Below, one piece after another: positions 37,040 through 44,882 of a stretch of DNA of 45,269 nt. This DNA is from Actinocatenispora comari (GTDB lineage: Bacteria; Actinomycetota; Actinomycetes; Mycobacteriales; Micromonosporaceae): positions 1-45,269 of the forward strand of contig NZ_BOPO01000126.1 of NCBI RefSeq assembly GCF_017312725.1, given 5' to 3'. The notes beneath the pieces are model-generated. The model ran no database searches, was not told the DNA's origin, and saw nothing but the letters and a program-made list of their open reading frames with translations. Within the stretch, counting starts at the first letter, position 1, and every line of letters starts with the position of its first letter. Made by a program: the position numbers and the translations under genes.

Positions 37040-38230
37040 ATGATCAGAACGGTTCGCCGCACGCTGGCGGGCGCCGCGCTCGCCGCGCTGGCCGTCGGGA
37101 TGGTCGCCGCGGCCAACCCGGCCTCGGCGCAGACACCGACCACCGGGCTGCGCGCGGCGTGCTCGGTGGCCGGCCCGGGCGAGGCCCGCTGCCTCGCCGA
37201 GTACCGCAGCACCGGGCGGATGCAGCGCAACGCGGTGCACGCCGACGCGACCCCGGACGGGTTCGGCGCGAAGGACCTGCGCGCCGCGTACGGGCTGCCC
37301 GCCAAGGGCGGCACCGGCACGGTGGCGATCGTCGACGCGTACGGCTATCCGACCGCCGAGAAGGACCTCGCCATCTACCGCAAGCAGTACGGGTTGCCCG
37401 CGTGCACGGTGAAGTCGGGCTGCCTGCGCATCGTCAACCAGCGGGGCAAGACGTCGCCGCTGCCCGAGCCGGACTCCGGCTGGGGCGTGGAGTCGGCGCT
37501 GGACCTGCAGATGGCGTCCGCCGCCTGCCCCAGCTGCAAGCTGCTGCTGGTGCAGGGCGACGACGCCAGCCTGGACGCGCTCGGTACCTCGGTGGACACC
37601 GCGGTCAAGCTCGGCGCCTCGGTGGTGTCCAACAGCTACGGCACCGACGAGTTCAACGGCATGGCCGACTACGCGCACTACTACACGCACAAGGGTGTGC
37701 CGATCACGGTGTCGTCCGGGGACGACGGGTTCGTCGCCGCGGCGTTCCCGGCGGTACTGCCGGCGACGATCGCGGTCGGCGGCACCTCGCTGAAGAAGGC
37801 GAAGAACGCGCGTGGGTGGAAGGAGAGCGCCTGGTCCGGCGCCGGTAGCGGCTGCTCCGCGTACCTCGACAAGCCGTCCTGGCAGAAGGACCGGAACTGT
37901 TCGATGCGCACCGTCGCGGACGTGTCCGCGGTCGCCGACCCGGACACCGGCGTCGCCGTCTACGACACGTACGAGCTGGGCGAGGACGCCGGCTGGCTGG
38001 TCGTCGGCGGTACCAGTGCCGCGTCGCCGTTCGTCGCCGGCGTGATCGCGCTGGCCGGTCACCCGTCCACCGTCACCCCGAAGCGGCTGTACGGCGAGCC
38101 GAAGGCGTTCCACGACGCCGTCGGCGGGTCGAACGGGTACTGCGGCGGCGACTACCTGTGCACCGGCGTCAAGGGGTACGACGGGCCGACCGGCCTCGGT
38201 ACCCCGAAGGGCATCACGCCCTTCCAGTGA
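37040..38230 (+). CDS. Secreted S53-family (sedolisin-like) serine peptidase
   Basis: About 396 residues. A signal peptide (AGAALAALAVGMVAAANPAS) is followed after about 40 residues by the mature-type fold. The catalytic triad is visible: Glu151 and Asp155 in GVESALDLQMAS, and Ser326 in VVGGTSAASPFVAG; Asp228 in SSGDDG is the oxyanion Asp. AVGGTSL and GPTGLGTPKGITPF are typical of the family end. Full-length S53 enzymes carry a pro-kumamolisin activation domain of about 180 residues; here only about 40 residues precede the catalytic start (FGAKDLRAAYGLP). Several Cys pairs suggest disulfides. It is in an operon with the proregion-like protein upstream and is ended by two strong hairpins. Confidence 0.93.
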   Translation: MIRTVRRTLAGAALAALAVGMVAAANPASAQTPTTGLRAACSVAGPGEARCLAEYRSTGRMQRNAVHADATPDGFGAKDLRAAYGLPAKGGTGTVAIVDAYGYPTAEKDLAIYRKQYGLPACTVKSGCLRIVNQRGKTSPLPEPDSGWGVESALDLQMASAACPSCKLLLVQGDDASLDALGTSVDTAVKLGASVVSNSYGTDEFNGMADYAHYYTHKGVPITVSSGDDGFVAAAFPAVLPATIAVGGTSLKKAKNARGWKESAWSGAGSGCSAYLDKPSWQKDRNCSMRTVADVSAVADPDTGVAVYDTYELGEDAGWLVVGGTSAASPFVAGVIALAGHPSTVTPKRLYGEPKAFHDAVGGSNGYCGGDYLCTGVKGYDGPTGLGTPKGITPFQ

Positions 38231-38232
38231 CC

Positions 38233-38323
38233 GCACGGTGCGGTGCCGCTGGGGCACCGCACCGTGCCGCAACCACACACCGCACCAGGCGGCCCCGGTC
38301 CCCTCGCCAGGACCGGGGCCGCC
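38233..38323. terminator. Two tandem perfect hairpins after the S53 gene
   Basis: Hairpin 1: GCACGGTGCGGTGCC (38233-38247) pairs perfectly with 38253-38267 around 5 nt, beginning 2 nt after the stop codon. Hairpin 2: GGCGGCCCCGGTCC (38288-38301) pairs perfectly with 38310-38323 around 8 nt. Neither has a T-tract. They lie between convergent genes and probably stop transcription from both sides. Confidence 0.8.
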
Positions 38324-38373
38324 CCACGTCGGCGGTACGGCGCGGGCGCCGCAGGGGCGCCAGACCCGAGCCG

Positions 38374-38838
38374 TCAGGCGGTGGCGGCGCGGTGGCGGCG
38401 CAGGTGGTCGAGCGGGATCGCGATCGTCGCGGCGAGGAACACCAGCTGCATCAGGGTGCGCGGCAGCAGCGCGTCCTCGGGGGCGTCGCTGAGCCCGGCC
38501 AGGGCGGCGTGCACGTTCGCCGGGAACAGCGCGAGCAGCAGCACGGCGAGACAACCCGCTGCGAGCGGTGCGGTCCGCCGCCACAGCACGCCCGCCGCGC
38601 CGAGCAACTCCAGCACCCCGGAGACGGTGACGAGCAGGCCGGGCGCCGGCAGCCCGGCCGGCACCATCTCGATCAGCTCGGCCCGCATCCCGACGAAGTG
38701 CGAGACGCCGGTCAGTACGAACATCGCGGCCACGCCACCGCGCAGCGCGACGAGCCAGGACCGGGCCGGCCGTACTCCGAGGGCGCCGGCGAGGCGCACC
38801 GCCAGGGTCACGACCAGCAGTACGACGAACGGTGCCAC
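38374..38838 (-). CDS. DoxX-like membrane protein
   Basis: About 154 residues with four hydrophobic helices: VAPFVVLLVVTLAVRLAGAL, WLVALRGGVAAMFVLTGVSH, APGLLVTVSGVLELLGAAGV and PLAAGCLAVLLLALFPANVH. LRGGVAAMFVLTGVSHFVGM with the Gly-Val-Ser-His segment and GVLELLGAAGVLWRR match the DoxX/DoxX-like family. GTG 38838 was chosen for its strong GGAGGGGGAGAG site. It is preceded by a promoter with two AATCTAGCCA repeats. Role unknown; family members are linked to redox or quinone processes. Confidence 0.85.
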   Translation of the reverse strand: MAPFVVLLVVTLAVRLAGALGVRPARSWLVALRGGVAAMFVLTGVSHFVGMRAELIEMVPAGLPAPGLLVTVSGVLELLGAAGVLWRRTAPLAAGCLAVLLLALFPANVHAALAGLSDAPEDALLPRTLMQLVFLAATIAIPLDHLRRHRAATA

Positions 38839-38870
38839 GACTCTCCCCCTCCGACGAGCGATCTTTACAC

Positions 38871-38914
38871 TGGCTAGATTCCCCGATCGACTACATCTTG
38901 TCAATGGCTAGATT
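38871..38914 (-). promoter_or_regulatory. Promoter with duplicated AATCTAGCCA boxes for the DoxX-like gene
   Basis: On the minus strand AATCTAGCCA occurs at 38914-38905 and again at 38880-38871, 34 bp apart. TTGACA (38904-38899) follows the first box directly, and AATCTA of the second box is 18 bp further, at the -10 position. The boxes thus flank and overlap the core promoter, an arrangement that fits an operator pair for a repressor. The regulator is not in the window. Confidence 0.55.
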
Positions 38915-39089
38915 GCGGTGTCCGCCGTCACGCCGGGGACGCCGGCACTCCGATCGGGCGAACCCCCGCGCGTCCAAAACCGCTGGCACGTCGTTGATCC
39001 CGGCAGTACGGCCACCGACCCGCGCCGCACTCCCCCACCCACCGTCGCCCGCTACGACGGCGGGATCCGTTGCTACGTACGGAGTTCCG

Positions 39090-39323
39090 ATGACGCTTGC
39101 GCTCGCCACCGACGCCACCACGGTCACCCGGATCGAGATCGCCGACCACGTCGAACCCGCGTTCGTCGCCGGCCCGGCGACCCGCGACGACCTGCTCGCC
39201 GCCGCCCGTACCGCCGGGGCCCGGCCCGCCCTGCTCGCGGTGCTCGGCGACCTGCCCGACCGCCCGTACGCCGAACTGCGCCAGCTCTGGACCGACCTCC
39301 CCGAGGTCCCGATCACCCGCTGA
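39090..39323 (+). CDS. Small DUF2795-like protein
   Basis: About 77 residues. The second half (GPATRDDLLAAARTAGARPA, then LLAVLGDLPDRPYAELRQLW) follows the DUF2795 pattern (Pro-Ala...DLL..Ar..gA...vl..LpdrxY). The first half is different from typical members. ATG 39090 has GGAG at 6 bp. Family function is unknown. Upstream is an 18-bp segment shared with the region in front of the 680-residue secreted protein. Confidence 0.7.
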   Translation: MTLALATDATTVTRIEIADHVEPAFVAGPATRDDLLAAARTAGARPALLAVLGDLPDRPYAELRQLWTDLPEVPITR

Positions 39324-39493
39324 GCCCCGCAACCCGCCGGCGGCAACACCGCCGCACGCCCGGACGTCCTTCGGCTCGGCCGTAGCGGGCCCCCGGGCGG
39401 TCGGGGAACCGCGCCCGGCCGGCGGGAGCGCGGGAGCCAGCCAGCCCGGATTGGCTCTTGGCGGCCTCGGAGCCGGCCGTCAGGATCGGCGCC

Positions 39494-40609
39494 ATGGCAC
39501 GGTTTCCGCTCAGTACGATGTCGAACCTGATCGACACCTCGGTCCGGTACGACCTGGCCGAGAGCACCTGTCCCGCGCTGCGGGTCGACGAGATCGTCGA
39601 CCCGGCCGAACTCGCCGCGCTGACGCTCGGCTACGGCACCTCGCCCGGCGACGCCGAGCTGCGCGCGCTCATCGCCGCCGACACCGGAGTACGGCCGGAG
39701 CAGGTCCTGGTGACGACCGGTGCCGCCGGCGCGATGTCGCTGCTCGCCCTCGATCGCGCCCCCGGCCGGGTCCTCGTCGTCGGCCCCTGCTTCCCGCCCA
39801 CCAGTACGGTGCCGGCCGGGCTCGGCGCCGAGGTCGAGGTGGTGTCCGGCCGGTTCGACGACGGGTACCGGCTGCCGATCGGCGCCGTCGCCGACCGGCT
39901 CACCGAGGCGACCCGGCTGGTCTCGCTCGCCTCCCCGCAGAACCCCGCCGGCGTGCGCTACACCGACGACGAGCTGGCCGCGCTGCTCGCCGCCGTCGCC
40001 GAGCGCGCCGCACCCGACGCGGTCGTGCTGCTCGACGAGACGTACCGCGCCTCCACCTACGGCACCGCGCCCGTCCCGCCGTCCGCGGCGACGCGCTCGC
40101 CCCGGGTGCTCACCTGCTCGTCGCTGTCCAAGGCGCACGGCGCACCGGGGCTCCGGCTCGGCTGGCTCACCTGCACCGACCCCGACCTGTACGAGCAGCT
40201 GCGGAACGCGAAGTTCGTCACCGCGCTGTCCGGCGCCCGGATCGACGAGGTGCTCGGCGCCGCGGTACTGCGCCGGCAGCGCGAACTGCTGGCGCCGCGC
40301 GCCGCGTTCCTCGCCGGCACCCTCGCGATGCTGTCGAGCTGGGTCGACACCGTGCCGGTCGATCTGGTCCGGCCGGACGGCGGCGCGCTGTGCTGCGTCC
40401 GGCTGTCCCCGGAACGGATCCCGGACGCCGCGGTACCCGCGTTCCACGCGCGGCTGGCCGAACTGGACACCCGCGTCGAGCCGGGCGCCACCTTCGGCGA
40501 GCCGGACCGGGTGTTCCGGCTCGGCTTCGGCAACCTGCCCGAGCCCGACTTCGCCGAGGCGCTGTCCCGCCTCGCCGACGCCGTCGACGTCGCGGCGGCC
40601 AGCGCCTGA
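39494..40609 (+). CDS. PLP-dependent aminotransferase, class I/II
   Basis: About 371 residues with fold-type I signatures: LGYGTSPGDAELRALIAADT (substrate entry), TTGAAGAMSLLALDR, ASPQNPAGVRYTDDELAALL, VLLDETYRAS with the PLP-pyridine Asp, and CSSLSKAHGAPGLRLGWLTC, where Lys binds PLP and Arg holds the phosphate. The amino acid substrate is not obvious; the enzyme resembles generic aspartate-type aminotransferases. ATG 39494 has AGGAT close by; an upstream GTG at 39458 is less likely. It is followed by tRNA-Ser. Confidence 0.9.
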   Translation: MARFPLSTMSNLIDTSVRYDLAESTCPALRVDEIVDPAELAALTLGYGTSPGDAELRALIAADTGVRPEQVLVTTGAAGAMSLLALDRAPGRVLVVGPCFPPTSTVPAGLGAEVEVVSGRFDDGYRLPIGAVADRLTEATRLVSLASPQNPAGVRYTDDELAALLAAVAERAAPDAVVLLDETYRASTYGTAPVPPSAATRSPRVLTCSSLSKAHGAPGLRLGWLTCTDPDLYEQLRNAKFVTALSGARIDEVLGAAVLRRQRELLAPRAAFLAGTLAMLSSWVDTVPVDLVRPDGGALCCVRLSPERIPDAAVPAFHARLAELDTRVEPGATFGEPDRVFRLGFGNLPEPDFAEALSRLADAVDVAAASA

Positions 40610-40654
40610 CGGGGGATTGGAGCCGGCTCGGACCCATCCGGTACAGTCCTTCGC

Positions 40655-40741
40655 GGTGGTGTGTCCGAGCGGCCTAAGGAGCACGCCTCGAAAGCGTGTG
40701 AGGGTTCACGCCCTCCGTGGGTTCAAATCCCACCACCACCG
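40655..40741 (+). tRNA. tRNA-Ser (anticodon CGA)
   Basis: Cloverleaf with acceptor GGTGGTG/CACCACC, D-arm TCCGAGCGGCCTAAGGA, anticodon loop CTCGAAA giving CGA, a long variable arm (GTGAGGGTTCACGCCCTCC), and T-arm GTGGGTTCAAATCCCAC. Length 87 nt, typical of serine tRNAs; discriminator G, CCA not encoded. It reads UCG codons. Confidence 0.97.
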
Positions 40742-40839
40742 CCGGTCGGCCGGCGTGCGGTTGCGGTGATTCCGCGGCGGTGCGCCGGCCTTCTGCTTTC
40801 CGGTCGGCGGCGCCGACCAGCGCGAGGACTGGAGTGATC

Positions 40840-41553
40840 ATGAGTACGCACATCGGGGCGGAGCGCGGGCAGATCGCCGAACGGGTGCTGATGCCCGGCG
40901 ACCCGCTGCGGGCGAAGTGGATCGCGGAGACCTTCCTCACCGACGCGACCTGCTATTCGACCGTGCGCAACATGTTCGGCTTCACCGGTACGTACCGCGG
41001 GGTGCCGGTGTCGGTGCAGGGATCCGGGATGGGCATCCCGTCGATCTCCATCTACGCGCACGAGCTGATCAACGACTACGGCGCGACGACGCTGGTACGG
41101 GTCGGCAGCTGCGGCGCGCTGGCCGACTCGCTGCAGCTGCGGGACGTGATCGCGGCGATCGGCGCGAGTACCGACTCGGCGATCAACCGGCAGCGGTTCG
41201 ACGGCATGATCGACTACGCCCCGGTGGCCGACTTCGGCCTGCTGCGCGGCGCGGTGGACGCGGCGGCCGGACGTGACATCGACGTCAAGGTCGGCCAGGT
41301 GCTGTCCGCGGACGTGTTCTACACCGACCGGCCGGACCTGCCGGAACGCCTCGCCGGCTACGGCGTGCTGGCGGTGGAGATGGAGGCGGCGGCGCTGTAC
41401 ACGCTGGCCGCGAAGTTCGACGTGCGGGCACTGGCGCTGCTGACCGTGTCCGACCACATCGTCCGCGGCGAGGCACTGCCGGCCGCCGACCGGGAGCGCT
41501 CGTTCTCCCAGATGGTCGAGATCGCCCTCGACACGGTCACCGCCGAGTCCTGA
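40840..41553 (+). CDS. deoD: Purine-nucleoside phosphorylase, DeoD type
   Basis: About 237 residues, the length of bacterial hexameric PNP. Key segments are intact: [20 protein letters not shown] (phosphate-binding Gly and Arg), [60 protein letters not shown] (ribose-binding Met and Glu) and [14 protein letters not shown] (base-binding Asp). It cleaves purine nucleosides with phosphate in salvage. ATG 40840 has GGAG at 6 bp. It converges with aroA. Confidence 0.95.
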   Translation: MSTHIGAERGQIAERVLMPGDPLRAKWIAETFLTDATCYSTVRNMFGFTGTYRGVPVSVQGSGMGIPSISIYAHELINDYGATTLVRVGSCGALADSLQLRDVIAAIGASTDSAINRQRFDGMIDYAPVADFGLLRGAVDAAAGRDIDVKVGQVLSADVFYTDRPDLPERLAGYGVLAVEMEAAALYTLAAKFDVRALALLTVSDHIVRGEALPAADRERSFSQMVEIALDTVTAES

Positions 41554-41656
41554 CCGCCGAGCCTCGCCCGGCACGCCGACGGCCGGGCGAGGTGAGTCGA
41601 CGGCCGGGCGCGATGACCGCCGCACGGCTCGGCCAGCCAGCGAGGCGGCGGACCGG

Positions 41657-42949
41657 TCAGCGGAGCGAGTCGAGCACCTCGAAGTAGGTCGGGAAGGTCT
41701 TGGCGACGCAGCCCGGGTCGGCGATCGCCACGCCCGGGCTGCGCAGGCCCAGCAGTGCCAGGCTCATCGCCATCCGGTGATCGTCGTAGGTCTCGAACGT
41801 CGTCGGCCGCGGCCGCCCGGGATGGATGGTGAAGCCGTCCTCGTCCTCGGTGGCGTCGAGGCCGGCCCGGCGCAGTTCGGTGACCACGGCGGCGATCCGG
41901 TCGGTCTCCTTGCCCCGGATGAAGCCGATCCCGCGCACCCGGGTCGGCGAGTCCGCGTACACCGCGACCGCCGCCAGGGTCTGCGCGGTGTCGGAGATGT
42001 CGGCCATGTCGACGTCGATGCCGTGCAGCGTGCCGGTGCCGCGCACGGTGATCGCGTCCGCGCCGCGCTCCACCTGCGCACCCATCTTCGCCAGCAGGTC
42101 GACGAACGCCACGTCCCCCTGCAGCGGGTCGGCGCCGAACCCCGGCACGGTGATCCGCCCGCCGGTCAGCGCCGCCGCCGCGAACAGGTACGAGGCGGCA
42201 CTCGCGTCCGGCTCGACCGGGTACTCGCTCGCCGTGTACGCACCGGCCGGCACCGACACCAGCGTCTCGGTGACGTCGGCCGCCGCACCGAACGCGGCCA
42301 TCACCCGGCCGGTCATCCGCACGTACGGCACGGACACCAGCGGCGTGGCCACCCGGACGGTGAGTCCGTCCGGCAGCAGTGGCGCGGCGAGCATCAGCCC
42401 GGACAGGAACTGGCTGGACAGGTGGCCCGGGATGGTCACCTCCCGCGCCGTCAGCGGACCGGCGACCTCGACCGGCAGGTACCCGGGGCGATCCAGCGGC
42501 CGCACCGAGGCACCGAGCTCGACCAGCGCATCCAGCAGCGGGCCGAACGGCCGGGCCCGCAGCTGCGCCGACCCGTCCACCACCACCGGTGTCACGGTCA
42601 GCGCCGCCGCCGGCAGCACGAACCGCGAGGTGGTACCGGACTGCCGGGCGTCCACCGTGACGGCCGGGGCACCGGCCCCCGCACCGGCCCCGATCGCCGC
42701 GCCGACGCCGTGCACCACCATCCGGGCGGCGGACTCGTCGGTGTCCACCGCGACGCCGAGATCGCGTAGCGCGCCGACCATGGCCGCGGTGTCGTCGGCG
42801 AACAGGGCGCCGGTCAACGTGCTGGTACCGGTGGCGAGCGCGGCGCACAGCAGCGCCCGGTTCGTCACGCTCTTGGAGCCGGGTGCCGGCACCTCGGCGT
42901 CCGGCGGCGCGGACAGCGGTACGACGGCCCGTACCTCGCGGTCGGTCAT
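41657..42949 (-). CDS. aroA: 3-phosphoshikimate 1-carboxyvinyltransferase (EPSP synthase)
   Basis: About 430 residues. VPAPGSKSVTNRALLCAALA (Lys and Ser of the shikimate-3-phosphate site), SSQFLSGLMLAAPLL, PDASAASYLFAAAALTG, RGIGFIRGKETDRI and TYDDHRMAMSLALLGL (catalytic Asp and His-Arg) identify the enzyme. The usual LGNAGTAxRP motif is here ARQSGTTSRF, as in a diverged bacterial class, which may alter inhibitor sensitivity. A short Gly/Ala insert (IGAGAGAGAP) is present. The ATG at 42949 was selected. The reaction makes EPSP in the aromatic amino acid pathway; no other aro gene is adjacent. It is upstream-coupled by about 70 bp to tadA. Confidence 0.95.
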   Translation of the reverse strand: MTDREVRAVVPLSAPPDAEVPAPGSKSVTNRALLCAALATGTSTLTGALFADDTAAMVGALRDLGVAVDTDESAARMVVHGVGAAIGAGAGAGAPAVTVDARQSGTTSRFVLPAAALTVTPVVVDGSAQLRARPFGPLLDALVELGASVRPLDRPGYLPVEVAGPLTAREVTIPGHLSSQFLSGLMLAAPLLPDGLTVRVATPLVSVPYVRMTGRVMAAFGAAADVTETLVSVPAGAYTASEYPVEPDASAASYLFAAAALTGGRITVPGFGADPLQGDVAFVDLLAKMGAQVERGADAITVRGTGTLHGIDVDMADISDTAQTLAAVAVYADSPTRVRGIGFIRGKETDRIAAVVTELRRAGLDATEDEDGFTIHPGRPRPTTFETYDDHRMAMSLALLGLRSPGVAIADPGCVAKTFPTYFEVLDSLR

Positions 42950-43019
42950 GCACCCATGGTGCCGCCGGCACCGGACCCGGCCCGCACCGGCCCCGCGACG
43001 TCCCACGTGGGGACGCAGG

Positions 43020-43442
43020 TCAGCGGCCGAAGAAGGCGCGCAGCAGGGCGCCGCACTCGTCCGCCAGTACCTCGGGGTAGACCTCGGGGCGGTGGTTGAG
43101 GCGGCGGTCGCGGACCACGTCCCAGAGCGAACCGACCGCGCCGGCCTTCGGGTCCCAGGCGCCGAACACCAGCGTGTCGACCCGGGCCAGGACCAGCGCG
43201 CCGGCACACATCGTGCACGGCTCCAGGGTCACGACGAGCGTGCAGCCGGTCAGCCGCCACTCGCCGGCCACCGCCGCGGCCCGGCGCAACGCGAGTACCT
43301 CGGCGTGCGCGGTGGGGTCGCCGACCGCCTCCCGCTCGTTGGCCGCCGCGGCGAGCTCGACCCCGTCCGCGTCGACGACGACGGCCCCGATCGGTACGTC
43401 GCCGGCCGGTGCGGCCGCCGCCACCGCGAGCGCGCGTCGCAT
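43020..43442 (-). CDS. tadA: tRNA(adenine34) deaminase
   Basis: About 140 residues. The zinc and catalytic motif HAE is in DPTAHAEVLALRRAAAV and PCxxC in VTLEPCTMCAGALVLARVDT, both intact. GDVPIGAVVVD and VFGAWDPKAGAVGSLWDVVR match the TadA family. It converts A34 to inosine in tRNA-Arg(ACG). ATG 43442 was chosen; the frame is open further upstream but overlaps the neighbour's end. The gene lies 29 bp after the TadA-associated protein gene and upstream of aroA, and close to tRNA-Ser, a grouping usual in actinomycetes. Confidence 0.95.
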   Translation of the reverse strand: MRRALAVAAAAPAGDVPIGAVVVDADGVELAAAANEREAVGDPTAHAEVLALRRAAAVAGEWRLTGCTLVVTLEPCTMCAGALVLARVDTLVFGAWDPKAGAVGSLWDVVRDRRLNHRPEVYPEVLADECGALLRAFFGR

Positions 43443-43471
43443 CAGCGCCGGATGACGGGCGGGCGGCAGGC

Positions 43472-43990
43472 TCAGCGCAGCTCCTCGACCGCGTCGGCGC
43501 AGCCGAGCACCGCGCAGATCTCGGTCGTCACGTCGCTCGGCATCATGCCCTCGCCGGCGCACAGCTCGACCAGCTTCTGCCCGGAGATGCCCAGGTCGGC
43601 GAGCAGGTCGGAGTCGCCGACCGGCTCGATGTCGTCGGCGTTGCCGGCCGGCTGCTCCGGCGCCTCGTAGTCGTCGTCCTCGTCCGGCAGCTCGATCGTG
43701 TCGTGCCGGTCCTGGTCACCCAGCAGCACGGCGCCGAGCGGCGACTCGTCCACGAACGCCGCGTCCGAGCCGAAGACCCGCAGGTCCTCGCCCTCGTCCA
43801 GGCGCAGCACCGCCAGGTACTCGTCGTCGACCTCGACGAACAGCAGCGACACGGACGCGTCGACGTCCACGTCGCGCAGCAGGTCGGCGACGTCCTCCAC
43901 GTCCGCCAGGTCGGCCGGCCGACCCAGATCCAACTCGGAGACAGCCCAGTCGCGTGGTCCGCGAGCCGCCGCGACAGCGAAGTACGACAC
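43472..43990 (-). CDS. tRNA adenosine deaminase-associated protein
   Basis: About 172 residues, acidic. SYFAVAAARGPRDWAVSELD, VEDVADLLRDVDVDASVSLL and FVEVDDEYLAVLRLDEGEDL with VFGSDAAFVDESPLGAVLLG match the family of proteins found directly upstream of tadA in actinobacteria (TIGR03941). Its mechanism is unknown. An acidic stretch (PDEDDDYEAPEQPAGNADDI) links to a C-terminal helix-rich tail (DLLADLGISGQKLVELCAGE). GTG 43990 has GGGGGGAT at 1-7 bp and fits the family start; longer open frames have no support. Confidence 0.9.
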   Translation of the reverse strand: MSYFAVAAARGPRDWAVSELDLGRPADLADVEDVADLLRDVDVDASVSLLFVEVDDEYLAVLRLDEGEDLRVFGSDAAFVDESPLGAVLLGDQDRHDTIELPDEDDDYEAPEQPAGNADDIEPVGDSDLLADLGISGQKLVELCAGEGMMPSDVTTEICAVLGCADAVEELR

Positions 43991-44375
43991 GATCCCCCCG
44001 GGGCACGTGTAGGAGATGATCGACGCCCGGCCCGGCGGAACACCGAGTCGACGTCTCACGGAGATTGTGTGTGGGCGCCCGGTGCCGTCAGCAGCCCGGC
44101 CGTCGGATGTACGGCAGGTCACTGACCGGCGGTGCGACCACAGCGAAATCGTAGACCGAAGCGCGGGGAACGCAGACCCCGCGCCGGGTTCTGTTTCGCC
44201 GGCGACCCGACGCGGTCGACGACGGTACCGGCGGCCGACCGGCGGACCGGCGAACCGCGGGTACGAGGATGCCCGCGTCCGGGCCGAACGACGGACACGG
44301 TGCGGCCGGCGACGGTGGCCGGCCGAGAGACGACGCCCGTGGCCGCGAGGCCGCGGGCCGGGCCTCGGCGGGGCC
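43991..44375. other. Intergenic region upstream of the TadA-associated gene
   Basis: I see no gene in these 385 bases. A GCGCGGGG/CCCCGCGC hairpin lies at 44161-44184 (8-bp stem, 8-nt loop) and is followed by CGGGTTCTGTTT on the plus strand. Promoters for the minus-strand gene should lie at about 44000-44160. Base composition is normal for the genome. Confidence 0.5.
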
Positions 44376-44549
44376 CTAGACGGCCTCGCGGCGGCGACGG
44401 GTGGCGATCAGTTCGCGCAGCCGGTCGACCTGGGCCCGACGGGGGGCGACCCGGTCCCGGAGCGCCTTCGCGTCGGACAGCTCGGCGAGCAGTTGGAGTC
44501 GCCGGCGCCGCCGCTCAGGGTCGAGCCGCTGCAACTTCATGGGGGGCAT
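44376..44549 (-). CDS. Small basic coiled-coil-like protein
   Basis: About 57 residues from ATG 44549; ATG 44540 is also possible. The sequence is strongly charged and helical: LQRLDPERRRRRLQLLAELS and DRLRELIATRRRREAV, with heptad-like Leu spacing. Arg richness suggests nucleic-acid or membrane-surface binding, but no family is recognised. The ribosome site (GCGGA) is weak. Coding status is only moderately certain. Confidence 0.45.
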   Translation of the reverse strand: MPPMKLQRLDPERRRRRLQLLAELSDAKALRDRVAPRRAQVDRLRELIATRRRREAV

Positions 44550-44882
44550 TCCGCGAATGTGCCGGGCCGGCGCGGCCAGCGTCAAGTCCGGGCGTGGTTT
44601 TGCAGTCGACCCCACACGGTGGGTACGCATCCGGCAACCTGCCGGGTTGGTTCCGGTACCGTCCGTCGCGGTCCCGGCCGGACACGGCCGTTCCACTGAC
44701 ACCTCCGAATAGCGGTCCGCGAGGTCCGCGCGGGAAAGGCCGCCGCACACGGCGCGGCGCTGCTGCCAGAACGTGCTTCACAGCGCAGCCGGCTGGCTGC
44801 GAGGACACGCTCGACGACCCCCGCGCGCAGGACCTCCCCAGAACCGCGACCTTAGAGGGTGCAACGGATCAGCGCGGCAAAA
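44550..44882. other. Intergenic region, no gene seen
   Basis: These 333 bases show no good open frame or RNA gene. A GTGGTTTTGCAGTCG stretch at about 44592-44607 and ACCTTAGAGGGTGC at about 44849-44862 are the only AT-richer spots and may be promoter parts. The right part abuts the end of the minus-strand membrane gene, so this is also its terminator region. Confidence 0.45.

Noticed and set aside
35086-37320. Long minus-strand open frame opposite the 680-residue secreted protein
   Set aside because: Composition is that of a shadow frame (Arg/Gly/Val-rich, no domains), while the plus strand has a signal peptide, domains and a ribosome site.
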